A DNA stretch of 64,000 bases from Aromatoleum toluolicum. GTDB lineage: Bacteria > Pseudomonadota > Gammaproteobacteria > Burkholderiales > Rhodocyclaceae. Positions within the stretch are counted from its first letter, which is position 1; the number at the start of each line of letters is the position of its first letter. Below, one piece after another: positions 36,868-44,937 of the stretch. Location: contig NZ_WTVS01000028.1 of assembly GCF_012911005.2 (NCBI RefSeq), forward strand, positions 1 through 64,000, read 5' to 3'. The notes under the pieces are model-generated. The model did no database searches. It was not told the origin of the DNA and saw only the letters and a list, made by a program, of their open reading frames with translations. A program made the translations under genes and the position numbers.

Positions 36868-37857
36868 ATGAGCAAAGCCCCCGTCCGTGTCGCCGTCACC
36901 GGCGCTGCCGGCCAGATCGGATACAGCCTGCTGTTCCGCATCGCCAGCGGCGAAATGCTGGGCAAAGATCAGCCCGTGATCCTGCAACTGCTCGATCTGC
37001 CGCAAGCCCAGAAGGCGGTCAAGGGTGTGATGATGGAGCTGGAAGACTGCGCCTTCCCGCTGCTCGCCGGCATGGTTGCGACCGATGACCCGAACGTCGC
37101 ATTCAAGGATGCCGACTTCTGCCTGCTCGTCGGTGCCCGTCCGCGCGGCCCCGGCATGGAACGTGCTGACCTCCTGACCGCAAACGGTGCAATCTTCACC
37201 GTTCAGGGCAAGGCGATTGCCGAGAACGCCAAGGAGACCGTCAAGGTTCTCGTCGTCGGCAACCCCTGCAACACCAATGCCTACATCGCCGCTGCTGCTG
37301 CCAAGAAGGTCGGTCGCACGAATCCGAACAACTACCACGGCATGCTGCGCCTGGACCATAACCGGGCACTGTCGCAACTCGCTGCGAAGACCGGCCGTCC
37401 GGTTTCGAGCCTGAAGAAGATGGTCGTGTGGGGCAACCACTCGCCCACCATGTACGCCGACTATCGCTTCTGCACGTCGAACGGCGACTCCGTCAAGGCG
37501 CTCGTCAACGACCACGCCTGGAATAATGACGTCTTCCTGCCGACGGTCGGCAAGCGCGGCGCGGCGATCATCGATGCGCGCGGCCTTTCGTCCGCCGCTT
37601 CGGCCGCGAATGCTGCGATCGATCACATGCACGACTGGGCCCTCGGCTCCGACGACTGGGTGACGATGGGTGTTCCGTCCGACGGCTCCTACGGTATTCC
37701 GGTAGGCGTCGTGTTCGGCTTCCCCTGCGAGTGCAAGAACGGCGAATTCAAAATCATCCAGGGACTCGAGATCGACGAGTACTCGCGCGAGAAGATCAAC
37801 AAGACCCTTGCCGAACTCGAAGACGAGCGTGCTGCAGTTGCCGACATGCTGAAGTAA
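36868..37857 (+). CDS. mdh: Malate dehydrogenase (NAD-dependent)
   Basis: A 329-residue lactate/malate dehydrogenase-superfamily enzyme that oxidises malate to oxaloacetate. [19 protein letters not shown] near residue 7 binds NAD. Substrate arginines are in [15 protein letters not shown] near 90, [12 protein letters not shown] follows near 127, and the catalytic His is in [14 protein letters not shown] near 188. It is the longer, cytosolic-MDH-like type usual in betaproteobacteria. GGGAG precedes ATG 36868 by 8 nt; the open frame upstream is untranslated leader. It has its own promoter and terminator. Confidence 0.97.
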   Translation: MSKAPVRVAVTGAAGQIGYSLLFRIASGEMLGKDQPVILQLLDLPQAQKAVKGVMMELEDCAFPLLAGMVATDDPNVAFKDADFCLLVGARPRGPGMERADLLTANGAIFTVQGKAIAENAKETVKVLVVGNPCNTNAYIAAAAAKKVGRTNPNNYHGMLRLDHNRALSQLAAKTGRPVSSLKKMVVWGNHSPTMYADYRFCTSNGDSVKALVNDHAWNNDVFLPTVGKRGAAIIDARGLSSAASAANAAIDHMHDWALGSDDWVTMGVPSDGSYGIPVGVVFGFPCECKNGEFKIIQGLEIDEYSREKINKTLAELEDERAAVADMLK

Positions 37858-37884
37858 TCGGCCCTGCGCCAGAATTCAGCAGGA

Positions 37885-37914
37885 AGCCGCGGCAGTGCGC
37901 CGCGGCTTTTTTTT
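37885..37914 (+). terminator. Rho-independent terminator after mdh
   Basis: AGCCGCGGC and GCCGCGGCT form a 9-bp GC-rich stem with a 5-nt loop (AGTGC), followed by eight T residues, 28 bases after the mdh stop. It is a textbook intrinsic terminator. Confidence 0.93.
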
Positions 37915-37953
37915 GCCCGCGGGTTTCAGCAGAATCGCACTCTCGACACGTTT

Positions 37954-38949
37954 ATGGACAAAGTCATGCAACACCCAGCCGACGTTCTTTTCGCCGGAGA
38001 GAAACCCTTTCCCGCCCTTCCCGCCGTTGACCACTATGCCGGCTCGGAGAAGCTGATGAGAAAGGCCTTGCAGCTTCAACAGGAGCTCGGGCCGATCTTC
38101 GACGTGACGTGCGACTGCGAAGACGGAGCGCATGCCGGAGCCGAAGCAGAACATGCGGCGATGGCGGCCGAATTGATTGAGTCGGCGGACAATCGTTTCG
38201 GACGAGTCGGGGCGCGCATTCACGACATTACCCACGGCCACTGGAAGCAGGATCTCGAGATTCTTGTCGGTCAGGCAGGTCGGCACCTCGCGTTCATCAC
38301 CCTCCCCAAAGTGCGCTCCGCGACGGACGCTGCAGAACAGATCGGCGCGTTGCGCGCGATCGAGGCGACGCACGGGATCGACAAGGCGATACCCGTCCAC
38401 GTGCTGATCGAAACACATGGGGCGCTGCGCGAGGCATGGGAAATCGCCACCCTGGACTCCGTCGAGTCACTCGATTTCGGACTCATGGACTTCGTGTCCG
38501 GACATCATGGCGCGATCCCGGGAAGTGCGATGACCAGTCCGGGCCAATTTACGCACCCGCTGGTCGTCCGGGCAAAAGCGGAGATCGCTGCAGCGGCGCT
38601 CGGCAATGGCGTCGTCCCGTCCCACAATGTCACCACGGAACTCAAGGACCTCGAGTACATACGCCGGGATGCCGAGCGCGCGCGACGCGAGTTCGGCTAC
38701 CTGCGCATGTGGAGCATCCATCCGAACCAGATCCGGCCCATCGTCGAAGCAATGCGCCCGGATTTTTCCGAAGTCGAGGCAGCCGTCGAGATTCTCGTCG
38801 GAGCCCAAGCGCTTGGTTGGGGTCCGACCCAGCACCGGGGAAAGCTCCACGACCGGGCGTCGTATCGCTATTTCTGGGAGTTGCTGTCCCGAGCCAAGGC
38901 CATGGGGATGGCAATCGGCGAAGAAGCCGAGCAGCGCTTCTTTCGCTGA
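37954..38949 (+). CDS. CoA-ester lyase, HpcH/HpaI (citrate lyase beta/malyl-CoA lyase-like)
   Basis: A 331-residue TIM-barrel lyase of the CitE/malyl-CoA lyase superfamily. FDVTCDCEDGAHAG near residue 50 holds the acidic metal/substrate residues, VGARIHDITHGHW near 85 the conserved Arg, and VHVLIETHGALREAWEIA near 150 the metal-binding Glu. LDFGLMDFVSGHHGAIPG follows near 178, and GYLRMWSIHPNQIRPI near 245 is the CoA-side motif. Likely substrates are malyl-CoA, methylmalyl-CoA or citramalyl-CoA. No citrate lyase alpha/gamma subunit is present. The start is uncertain: ATG 37966 (MQHPADVLF) is an alternative and neither has a clear ribosome site. Confidence 0.8.
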   Translation: MDKVMQHPADVLFAGEKPFPALPAVDHYAGSEKLMRKALQLQQELGPIFDVTCDCEDGAHAGAEAEHAAMAAELIESADNRFGRVGARIHDITHGHWKQDLEILVGQAGRHLAFITLPKVRSATDAAEQIGALRAIEATHGIDKAIPVHVLIETHGALREAWEIATLDSVESLDFGLMDFVSGHHGAIPGSAMTSPGQFTHPLVVRAKAEIAAAALGNGVVPSHNVTTELKDLEYIRRDAERARREFGYLRMWSIHPNQIRPIVEAMRPDFSEVEAAVEILVGAQALGWGPTQHRGKLHDRASYRYFWELLSRAKAMGMAIGEEAEQRFFR

Positions 38950-39033
38950 GGGCACGCGCCGCCATTCCTGGCCGGCACGAGATGCTGACTGCGCGCAGCG
39001 ACAACAGCCAAGGCCGCACGGTGCGCGGCACAT

Positions 39034-39060
39034 GCGGGCGCCACGATCATCGTCGCCCGC
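39034..39060. terminator. Hairpin between convergent CoA-lyase and infA
   Basis: GCGGGCG and CGCCCGC arms enclose an inner ACGA/TCGT stem, giving an almost continuous inverted repeat in the 174-base gap between two convergent genes. There is no T-run. It may act as a bidirectional terminator; nothing else was seen in this gap. Confidence 0.35.
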
Positions 39061-39123
39061 TGGAGGCCGCCCCTGGACGGGCCGTTCTACCGCCAGTCGG
39101 CGGGCCCGACCGAACGGGAAACC

Positions 39124-39393
39124 TCAGCGACCGCGAAACTGGCGACGAGGCGCGGGAGGGGCATCGCTCCGCTCTTCCTTGTGGCGAAAGCTGATGCGAG
39201 CCTTCGTCAGGTCATACGGTGACAACTCGACGCTCACCTTGTCGCCGGCGAGAATCCGGATGCGATGCTTGCGCATCTTGCCCGATGCGTAGGCCTGCAC
39301 TTCCACGCCATTCTCGAGAGTCACGCGGAAGCGCGTATCGGGAAGCACTTCGTTCACAACGCCTTCCATTTCCAGCAGTTCTTCCTTCGCCAT
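39124..39393 (-). CDS. infA: Translation initiation factor IF-1, extended paralogue
   Basis: An 89-residue S1/OB-fold protein that binds the ribosomal A site during initiation. [38 protein letters not shown] and [19 protein letters not shown] are unmistakable IF-1 sequence. IF-1 is normally about 72 residues; here a basic, proline/arginine-rich tail ([19 protein letters not shown]) follows. Many betaproteobacteria carry such a second infA away from the ribosomal protein operon; whether the canonical copy exists lies outside the window. GAGGAG precedes ATG 39393. A TATAAT about 270 bases upstream suggests a long leader. Confidence 0.93.
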   Translation of the reverse strand: MAKEELLEMEGVVNEVLPDTRFRVTLENGVEVQAYASGKMRKHRIRILAGDKVSVELSPYDLTKARISFRHKEERSDAPPAPRRQFRGR

Positions 39394-39751
39394 TTCAACT
39401 CCTCGAAAACAGGCAATATCCGGGGGCACGACGGTCCATCGTGCGAATTCAGGTCGCAACGCCGCGCCACGACCGTTCACGGCGCAGCGACCCGCGCCCC
39501 CGATGCACTCGACTGCAATCAGGAAACACCGGAACGATCCAGACGAACGGAATAATGCAGGGCCTGGACGGGGATGACGTTTCGCTGCGACGTCGGGGAA
39601 GACCGGCACAACCGGCCGAGAGTGAGCCGCAACGTTGTTACGGCCCGGGACTCGATAATACATTATAGCGGAACGCGTCACCGCGCCCCAAATCGAGCCC
39701 TTCCGGGCCGAATGTGCGTTGTGCGGGCCGGGCTTTCTTTATAATGAAAAG
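39394..39751. other. Intergenic region between divergent infA and the cyclase gene
   Basis: No convincing gene is seen in these 358 bases. Toward infA there is a minus-strand TATAAT at 39662-39667 with only a weak -35, implying a leader of roughly 260 nt; a small hairpin (GCACGA/TCGTGC, 39426-39444) lies in that leader. Toward the cyclase gene a plus-strand TATAAT (39740-39745) lies directly before the ATG. The infA reading frame stays open upstream of its ATG, but that stretch has no IF-1 character. Confidence 0.5.
39718..39745 (+). promoter_or_regulatory. Predicted promoter of the cyclase-FHA gene, leaderless
   Basis: TATAAT at 39740-39745 is a consensus -10 element; GTTGTG at 39718-39723 is a weak -35 with 16-nt spacing. 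The expected start is at or next to the ATG at 39752, and no proper ribosome site is present, so the transcript may be leaderless. Confidence 0.5.
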
Positions 39752-40645
39752 ATGACGGTTCCCGAAACCTTCCCCGAAAGCTGCACGGTGTTCTTTGCCG
39801 ATCTCGCCGGCAGCACCCGGCTTTACGAGCGTGCAGGGGACGCCGCTGCCTACCGTCTCGTCGAGCAATGCCTGCTGGGAATGCGACGGGAGATTCAGGC
39901 CTGTGGCGGCAGGGTGGTGAAGAACACCGGTGACGGATTGCTAGCGGTTTTTTCCGACCCGAACGGAGCGCCGGAGGCGGCGATAAGAATCCATAACGTC
40001 GTTCAGGACCTTCCGCGTGTGTCCGGGCAGAAAATGGCCGCGCGCGTCGCTTTCCACACCGGCACGGTGATCGTCAGCGAAGACGACGTCTTTGGTGACA
40101 CCGTAAACGTCGCGGCCCGCCTGCTCGAACTCGCATCGCCGGGGCGCGCGATAACCTCGGAACAAAGTGTTCAAGAGCTGAAGACTGAATGGCGCAGCCT
40201 CCTGCATCCGCTCCAGAGCAGAAGCCTGCGGGGTGTGTCGCGCCTGACGGCCCCGTTCGAGCTCGTATGCGAATCAGTGGGCGACCTCACGGTCGTGCAG
40301 TGCGTGACGCTCGACGCAGAAGACTCCCCCGAATTGCGACTTAGCATCGGGGGCCGCTCGCTGACCCTGAACGCGCAAATGCCGAGTGCCCGGCTGGGCC
40401 GTGGGGCCTCCTCGGAGATCCGCGTCACGGACACGCGCGCATCCCGCGAACATGCCTACATAGAGCTGCGTGGCGACAAATTCGTCCTCGTCGACCGCAG
40501 TAGCAACGGCACCTTCGTCGCCATTGACGGAGAACGCGAGTTCGTGCTCTCGCACGAGGAAGTAGTCCTGAGAAAACGCGGTCGCATTGCGCTGGGCCGG
40601 TCGTCTTCGGAAAGCCACGACGTCATCGAATTCGCCGGTCTGTAA
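39752..40645 (+). CDS. Class III adenylate/guanylate cyclase with FHA domain
   Basis: A 297-residue soluble signalling protein. The catalytic domain (residues 10-175) has all key residues: metal-binding Asp17 in FADLAGST and Asp61 in KNTGDGLLAVF, and the FGDTVNVAARL segment with Asp116, Asn119 and Arg123. The C-terminal FHA domain (about 205-297) has ARLGRGASSEIRV, RASREHAYIEL and VDRSSNGTFV, the phosphothreonine-binding Arg/Ser/Asn loops. It therefore probably makes a cyclic nucleotide under control of, or in contact with, a phosphorylated partner. No kinase gene adjoins it. ATG 39752 is used; a TTG 11 codons upstream is in frame but lies across the promoter. Confidence 0.88.
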   Translation: MTVPETFPESCTVFFADLAGSTRLYERAGDAAAYRLVEQCLLGMRREIQACGGRVVKNTGDGLLAVFSDPNGAPEAAIRIHNVVQDLPRVSGQKMAARVAFHTGTVIVSEDDVFGDTVNVAARLLELASPGRAITSEQSVQELKTEWRSLLHPLQSRSLRGVSRLTAPFELVCESVGDLTVVQCVTLDAEDSPELRLSIGGRSLTLNAQMPSARLGRGASSEIRVTDTRASREHAYIELRGDKFVLVDRSSNGTFVAIDGEREFVLSHEEVVLRKRGRIALGRSSSESHDVIEFAGL

Positions 40646-40684
40646 GAGTCGGGACGCAGGCCGACTGGTCCCTCCCTGCACCAG

Positions 40685-41014
40685 TTAGTGCTTGGCGCAG
40701 TCGGCGCGGCAAGCCGCGCAGTTGCTCCTGTCCACCCGTTTGCCCAGCGCCTGCTGGAGTGCGCAGACGGAGCGCCTGCAGCACACGAGCGCAGCCCCTT
40801 CCTTGCTGGCTGCTTCGCGGAAGCGCTGCATGACGTTATGCCCGAGGAAATCGGTGAAGAGGATGACCATGCCGATACCTGCCGGCAGGGTCGCCGTACG
40901 GCGCTGGTGCGCAGTCTCCCGACCGCTGACGTGCCCCGCAATGCGAATACCGAACTCTGACAAGACGTTCGGAATGTTGCCGAGGCGATCTGCTCCCACA
41001 ATCAGTGCATCCAT
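40685..41014 (-). CDS. DUF2325 family protein with cysteine-rich tail
   Basis: A 109-residue cytosolic protein of the DUF2325 family. MDALIVGADRLGNIPNVL opens a Rossmann-like fold and VILFTDFLGHNVMQRFRE is the family core. It is unusually cysteine-rich at the end: Cys78, Cys79 and Cys84 in ALVCCRRSVC, then Cys99, Cys102 and Cys106 in NCAACRADC (CX2CX3C). The function of the family is unknown. It is divergent from fbpA and shares an intergenic region that carries Fur-like sequences, so iron control is plausible. ATG 41014 is chosen from the family start; 22 codons upstream remain open. Confidence 0.7.
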   Translation of the reverse strand: MDALIVGADRLGNIPNVLSEFGIRIAGHVSGRETAHQRRTATLPAGIGMVILFTDFLGHNVMQRFREAASKEGAALVCCRRSVCALQQALGKRVDRSNCAACRADCAKH

Positions 41015-41031
41015 GTCATCCCTCAATCGGT

Positions 41032-41050
41032 ATTGCGAATCGTTCGCAAT
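41032..41050. promoter_or_regulatory. Inverted repeat between DUF2325 gene and fbpA
   Basis: ATTGCGAA-TCG-TTCGCAAT has perfect 8-bp arms. It partly resembles a 7-1-7 Fur box (TGATAATnATTATCA) and sits about 18-36 bases upstream of the DUF2325 start, where a bound protein could block its transcription. Which regulator binds is unknown. Confidence 0.5.
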
Positions 41051-41074
41051 AATACTGCCTGCAATGGGAACCAT

Positions 41075-41103
41075 TTGCAAGTAAGAATTGTTCTCGATAG
41101 TAT
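41075..41103 (+). promoter_or_regulatory. Predicted fbpA promoter with Fur-like box in the spacer
   Basis: TTGCAA (-35, 41075-41080) and TAGTAT (-10, 41098-41103) are 17 nt apart. The spacer (41082-41096) reads CGAGAACAATTCTTA on the minus strand, which matches TGAGAATCATTCTCA, a Fur-box half-consensus, at about 11 of 15 positions. Fur occupancy here would shut the promoter when iron is plentiful. Confidence 0.6.
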
Positions 41104-41138
41104 TGCGCCATCACCCCATGACAACGCAAGGGAACCAC

Positions 41139-42158
41139 ATGAACCAGACTCTGATCGCTTCCATCCTCGCCGGTCTTGGCCTCCTCGCCACCCAAGCCAA
41201 TGCGGCGGATACCGAACTCAACCTGTACTCGGCGCGCCACTATCAAACCGACGAGGCTTTGTATTCGAGCTTCACGAAGCAGACCGGCATCAAGATCAAC
41301 AGGATCGAGGCCAAGGAAGACGAACTGCTCGAGCGCATCCGCAACGAGGGTGCGAATAGCCCCGCCGACGTCTTCATCACCGTCGATGCATCGCGCCTGG
41401 CAAAGGCGGACGAACTCGGAATCTTCGCTCAGGTGAAGTCGAAAGTCCTCGAAGAGCGTATCCCCGCGCATCTGCGCACCGAGAACTGGTACTCGTATTC
41501 GACCCGCGCCCGCGTGATCGTGTACAACAAGGATTCGGTCAAGGCGGACGACGTGCAGACTTACGAGAGCCTCGCGGCCCCTGCCCTCAAGGGGAAGGTC
41601 TGCTCGCGTTCAGGCAGCCATCCGTACAACATTTCGCTCGGAGCGGCCCTCGTCAAGCACAACGGAGCCGAAGCGACGGAGACCTGGGCCAGGAATGTGG
41701 TCGCGAATTTCGCTCGCGCACCCAAAGGCGGTGACACCGACCAGATCAAGGCCGTGGCCGCAGGCGAGTGCGGCGTGACGATCGCCAACACCTATTATCT
41801 GGCGCGCCTGATGAACTCGGACAAGGCCGAGGACAAGGCCGTCGTCGCGAAGATCGGGACCGTCTGGCCGAACCAGAAGACGTGGGGTACGCATATCAAT
41901 GTTTCGGGGGCAGGCATGCTGAAGAATGCCCCGAACAAGGGGGCTGCGGTGAAATTCCTCGAGTACCTCGCATCGGATGAGGCGCAGGCCTATTTTGCCA
42001 ACGGGAACAATGAGTGGCCTGTCGTGGCGAGCGTCAAGGTGAGCAATGCCGCGCTCGATACGCTCGGCAAATTCAAGGCAGACAACCTGCCCGTCGGCGA
42101 ACTCGCAAATACCGCTGCCGAAGCGCAGAAGATCTACGATCGCGCAGGTTTCCGGTGA
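41139..42158 (+). CDS. fbpA: Iron(III) ABC transporter periplasmic binding protein, FbpA/FutA-like
   Basis: A 339-residue periplasmic ferric-ion-binding protein. A signal peptide spans residues 1-23 (cleavage after TQANA). The mature start ADTELNLYSARHYQTDEALY is typical of FutA/FbpA, where the His and Tyr help bind iron. GECGVTIANTYYLARLM near 210 holds the adjacent tyrosines that ligate Fe3+. It would capture iron and hand it to FbpB/FbpC, encoded 1-4 kb away. ATG 41139 follows AAGGGA; an in-frame upstream start would bury the signal peptide. A terminator follows, so it is a separate unit from fbpB and fbpC. Confidence 0.93.
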   Translation: MNQTLIASILAGLGLLATQANAADTELNLYSARHYQTDEALYSSFTKQTGIKINRIEAKEDELLERIRNEGANSPADVFITVDASRLAKADELGIFAQVKSKVLEERIPAHLRTENWYSYSTRARVIVYNKDSVKADDVQTYESLAAPALKGKVCSRSGSHPYNISLGAALVKHNGAEATETWARNVVANFARAPKGGDTDQIKAVAAGECGVTIANTYYLARLMNSDKAEDKAVVAKIGTVWPNQKTWGTHINVSGAGMLKNAPNKGAAVKFLEYLASDEAQAYFANGNNEWPVVASVKVSNAALDTLGKFKADNLPVGELANTAAEAQKIYDRAGFR

Positions 42159-42226
42159 TCGGTCGGTCTGCGACGGGGCTGTCCCCTCGCAGACCAAATT
42201 CACGTCAGGGGGCACGCTGAAAATGG

Positions 42227-42262
42227 ACGACGCCTTCCGGTTTGCCCGGAAGGCGTCGTTTT
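42227..42262 (+). terminator. Rho-independent terminator after fbpA
   Basis: ACGACGCCTTCCGG and CCGGAAGGCGTCGT form a 14-bp perfect stem around a five-base loop (TTTGC), ending in TTTT. It lies 68 bases after the fbpA stop. Confidence 0.9.
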
Positions 42263-42314
42263 CTCAGGGGAGCCCGGCAGACGGCCTCAGGAAGAACTCG
42301 CTGCGGAGCGAGCT

Positions 42315-42725
42315 CTACTCGGACTGAGGGGTAGGTGTCGTATTCGGCTTCGGTGAGCGCTTGCGGAACTTACGCGCGGGTTTCTTCGCCGGCGCATCTT
42401 CGCTTGCCGGCGGCGGTGCCGCCGCCGCGGCCGCAGTGTTCTTCAGCTGGACTGCCGGCTTTTGCTGCGGGGGCGGCTTGCCTTGTCCTCCCGGCTTTTG
42501 CTGGCGCCCCCCCGGCCGCGGGCCACGGGAAGGCTTGGAGCCCAATCCCGTCGAGGGCGTCGGACGCCTCAAGTTCGGGTCGGGCGCGCCTTCACGATTT
42601 CCGGGCGCGAGACTGATCTCGAGTTCGTTGAGTTCGTCCCATTCGGCGTCGGAGCGCTGATTGTCAGGAATCGCCAGCAGTTCCTGCAGGCGACGACGCG
42701 GAGAAGTCGATTGCGGTGCATTCAT
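42315..42725 (-). CDS. Basic low-complexity protein of unknown function
   Basis: A 136-residue protein. Residues 1-50 look folded and helical (RRRLQELLAIPDNQRSDAE, WDELNELEISLAPG). The rest is disordered and rich in Pro, Lys, Gln, Ala and Gly (for example RPGGRQQKPGGQGKPPPQQK), ending KFRKRSPKPNTTPTPQSE. The net charge is strongly positive, which suggests nucleic-acid contact, but no domain is recognised. It lies between fbpA and fbpB but on its own; the start ATG 42725 is the only good one. Confidence 0.6.
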   Translation of the reverse strand: MNAPQSTSPRRRLQELLAIPDNQRSDAEWDELNELEISLAPGNREGAPDPNLRRPTPSTGLGSKPSRGPRPGGRQQKPGGQGKPPPQQKPAVQLKNTAAAAAAPPPASEDAPAKKPARKFRKRSPKPNTTPTPQSE

Positions 42726-42827
42726 GGTCGAATTATCCCATCGTTCGGGCGTGCCCGCTCCTGTTCTTGCTCAAAAAGTCGTGCGTGTGGCGTGTGCCAG
42801 GGATACAAGTTCCTTGTAGGGAACATT

Positions 42828-43145
42828 TCACTTCGGAAAACGACGTGACACTCTCTCCACGATCGATCCGCGCGCTGCCACCTCGGTCGCTCCAGCCCGC
42901 TTTGCCGCCTCGAACGCCTCTGGATCGTATTGCGGACCGAAAACGATGATATCGACCTGGGGAAAAGTCGCGCGCAACTGTGTTATGTGATCACAGGCAT
43001 TACGCACCGCGAGATCCACGACGATGCAGTCGGGCGTATCCGTGCCGCGCTTCTTGAGCATGGTTGCACCGGAAGCCTTCCATTCCGACTCCAGCCGCAT
43101 GCGGTTCATCAGATCATCGCACCACAATAGTATTTTGATTGTCAT
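42828..43145 (-). CDS. Receiver-like protein (probable pseudo-receiver)
   Basis: A 105-residue single-domain protein with a CheY-like outline: KILLWCDDL at the N-terminus (Asp10-Asp11), IVVDLAV with Asp44 at the phosphoacceptor position, IIVFGPQ where the conserved Thr/Ser should be, and VAARGS where the conserved Lys should be. Loss of the Thr/Ser and Lys suggests it is not a normal phospho-switch. It begins 38 bases after the fbpB stop on the same strand and may be co-transcribed with the iron permease. GAGGA precedes the ATG. Confidence 0.7.
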   Translation of the reverse strand: MTIKILLWCDDLMNRMRLESEWKASGATMLKKRGTDTPDCIVVDLAVRNACDHITQLRATFPQVDIIVFGPQYDPEAFEAAKRAGATEVAARGSIVERVSRRFPK

Positions 43146-43183
43146 CCCGCATCCTCAGCAGTATTTCCCATTCGAAGCGCAAT

Positions 43184-44866
43184 CTAGACTTCGGTTTCCT
43201 CGACCGTACGCCGGTTCCCGCGCGCGATCTGGCGCGAGATGATGAACATCGGCAACAGGCCGACCGCGACGATCGTCACGGCGGCCGTTGATGCCTCGGT
43301 CAGCCGTTCGTCCGATGCGAGTGTGTGAGCCTGCGTCGCCAAGGTATCGAAATTGAACGGCCTCATCACGAGAGTTGCCGGCAATTCCTTCATTACGTCG
43401 ACAAAGACGAGCAGACCGGCGGTGAGCAGGCTGCCTCGCAGGATCGGGACATGGACACGCCGCAGCGTATCCCACTTCCCGACACCCAGGCTGCGGGATG
43501 CATCGTCCATGCTCGACGTGATCTTGCCCAGACTGGTTTCGACCGTATGCAGCGCGACGGAAAGAAAACGGCCGAGGTAAGCATACACGAGCGCAGCCAT
43601 TCCCCCGGTGAGTACAAGCCCCGGATTCACGCCCGTCAGGCCCTGCCACCAGGCCGCGATCACATGGTCGAGCCTCGTGACCGGAATCAGCACCCCGACT
43701 GCGATGACCGAGCCCGGTACGGCATACCCGAGGCCGACGATGCGATTCAGCAGACGGGGCAAGCGCGTGCGAGCGAGACGCGCTGCGTAGCCGAGCAGGA
43801 TCGCCAGCAGGACGGCGAGCAGCGCCGTGACCAGCGCAAGCACGAAACTGTTGCGTGCCAGTTGGATGAAGCGCGCGCCGAACTGCGCATCGCCCTCGAC
43901 AAGCGCCATGCGTACCAGCAGGAAGGCGGGCAGCAGGAATCCGAGAAGGAGCGGCAGCAGGCAGGCTACTGTCGCGATAAGACCCATCAGTCGCGACAGC
44001 CGGACCGGCGTCGGCACCGCCTGTTGGCGCGAGGTGTTGTTGAAACGGGCGCGGCCGCGACTGGCGTGCTCGAGAACCAGCACCAGCACGACGAAGGCCA
44101 GCAGCATCGCGGAAAGCTGTGCGGCGGCGACGCGATCGCCGAGCGAGAACCAGGCACGGTAGATGCCGGTCGTGAAGGTCTGCACGCCGAAGTAGGAGAC
44201 CGTTCCGAAATCCGCGAGTGTTTCCATCAGCGCCAGGGCGGAACCGGCAACCACGGCAGGTCGAGCCAAGGGCAGCGAGACACGGAAAAAGCTGCGCCAT
44301 GGACCCAGGCCCAGCGAGCGCCCTGCTTCGAGCATTCCCGATGCGCGTTCGAGAAACGCGGTGCGTGCGAGAAGGTAGACGTATGGGTACAGGACGAACA
44401 TGAACATCGCAACCGCGCCGCCCACTGTACGGACGTCCGGGAACCAGTAGTCACCCGCCTTCCATCCAAAAAGCTCGCGCAGCCCGCTTTGCAGGGGCCC
44501 TACGAACTGGAGGAAATCCGTGTAGACATAAGCCATCACGTAGGCCGGGACGGCGAGAGGCAACACCAGCGCCCACTGGAAGAAGCGGCGCCCCGGGAAC
44601 TCGGTCATGGTGGTCAGCCAGGCCGTCGCCACCCCTATGGTCGACACGCCCAGACCGACCCCTGCACACAGGATCAGCGTGTTGCGGATGAACTCCGGCA
44701 GAACGGTGGACGACAGGTGACTCCAGGTCCCCGATGTTCCCCCTACGAAGACGTTCGAGAATACCGAGATCACCGGCATCGCGATCAACACGGAGATCAG
44801 CAGTGACCCGGCCGTCAACGACGACCAGCGCTCGCGCCACCTTCCCAGCCTTTCCTGAAAACTCAT
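43184..44866 (-). CDS. fbpB: Iron(III) ABC transporter permease, FbpB-like
   Basis: A 560-residue fused double permease with about 12 transmembrane helices. Two BPD_transp_1 domains are visible, each with the EAA-type loop: ERASGMLEAGRSLGLGPWRSFFRVSLPLARPAV near 175-205 and DDASRSLGVGKWDTLRRVHVP near 455-475. Together with FbpC it moves Fe3+ delivered by FbpA into the cytosol. GGGAG precedes ATG 44866 by 4-5 nt; the open frame extends 13 codons more. It is divergent from fbpC across a 132-base region with a Fur-like box. Confidence 0.92.
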   Translation of the reverse strand: MSFQERLGRWRERWSSLTAGSLLISVLIAMPVISVFSNVFVGGTSGTWSHLSSTVLPEFIRNTLILCAGVGLGVSTIGVATAWLTTMTEFPGRRFFQWALVLPLAVPAYVMAYVYTDFLQFVGPLQSGLRELFGWKAGDYWFPDVRTVGGAVAMFMFVLYPYVYLLARTAFLERASGMLEAGRSLGLGPWRSFFRVSLPLARPAVVAGSALALMETLADFGTVSYFGVQTFTTGIYRAWFSLGDRVAAAQLSAMLLAFVVLVLVLEHASRGRARFNNTSRQQAVPTPVRLSRLMGLIATVACLLPLLLGFLLPAFLLVRMALVEGDAQFGARFIQLARNSFVLALVTALLAVLLAILLGYAARLARTRLPRLLNRIVGLGYAVPGSVIAVGVLIPVTRLDHVIAAWWQGLTGVNPGLVLTGGMAALVYAYLGRFLSVALHTVETSLGKITSSMDDASRSLGVGKWDTLRRVHVPILRGSLLTAGLLVFVDVMKELPATLVMRPFNFDTLATQAHTLASDERLTEASTAAVTIVAVGLLPMFIISRQIARGNRRTVEETEV

Positions 44867-44918
44867 TTCGCTCCCGACGGGGTCACGCCGCAAGGTCCAT
44901 TCCACGCGGCAGGCTGTC

Positions 44919-44937
44919 GAGAATTATAATTCATCCC
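44919..44937. promoter_or_regulatory. Fur-like box between divergent fbpB and fbpC
   Basis: GAGAATTATAATTCATCCC matches the 19-bp Fur consensus GATAATGATAATCATTATC at roughly 12 positions and lies in the middle of the divergent promoter region. It would allow iron-dependent repression of both genes. Confidence 0.5.

Noticed and set aside
39394-39681. 96-codon in-frame extension upstream of infA
   Set aside because: IF-1 starts at MAKEELLE with a good ribosome site; the extension crosses a TATAAT element.
42315-42725. Histone-like or RNA-binding assignment of the basic low-complexity protein
   Set aside because: Composition alone is not enough; no KPAAK-type repeats or known RNA-binding domain are present.
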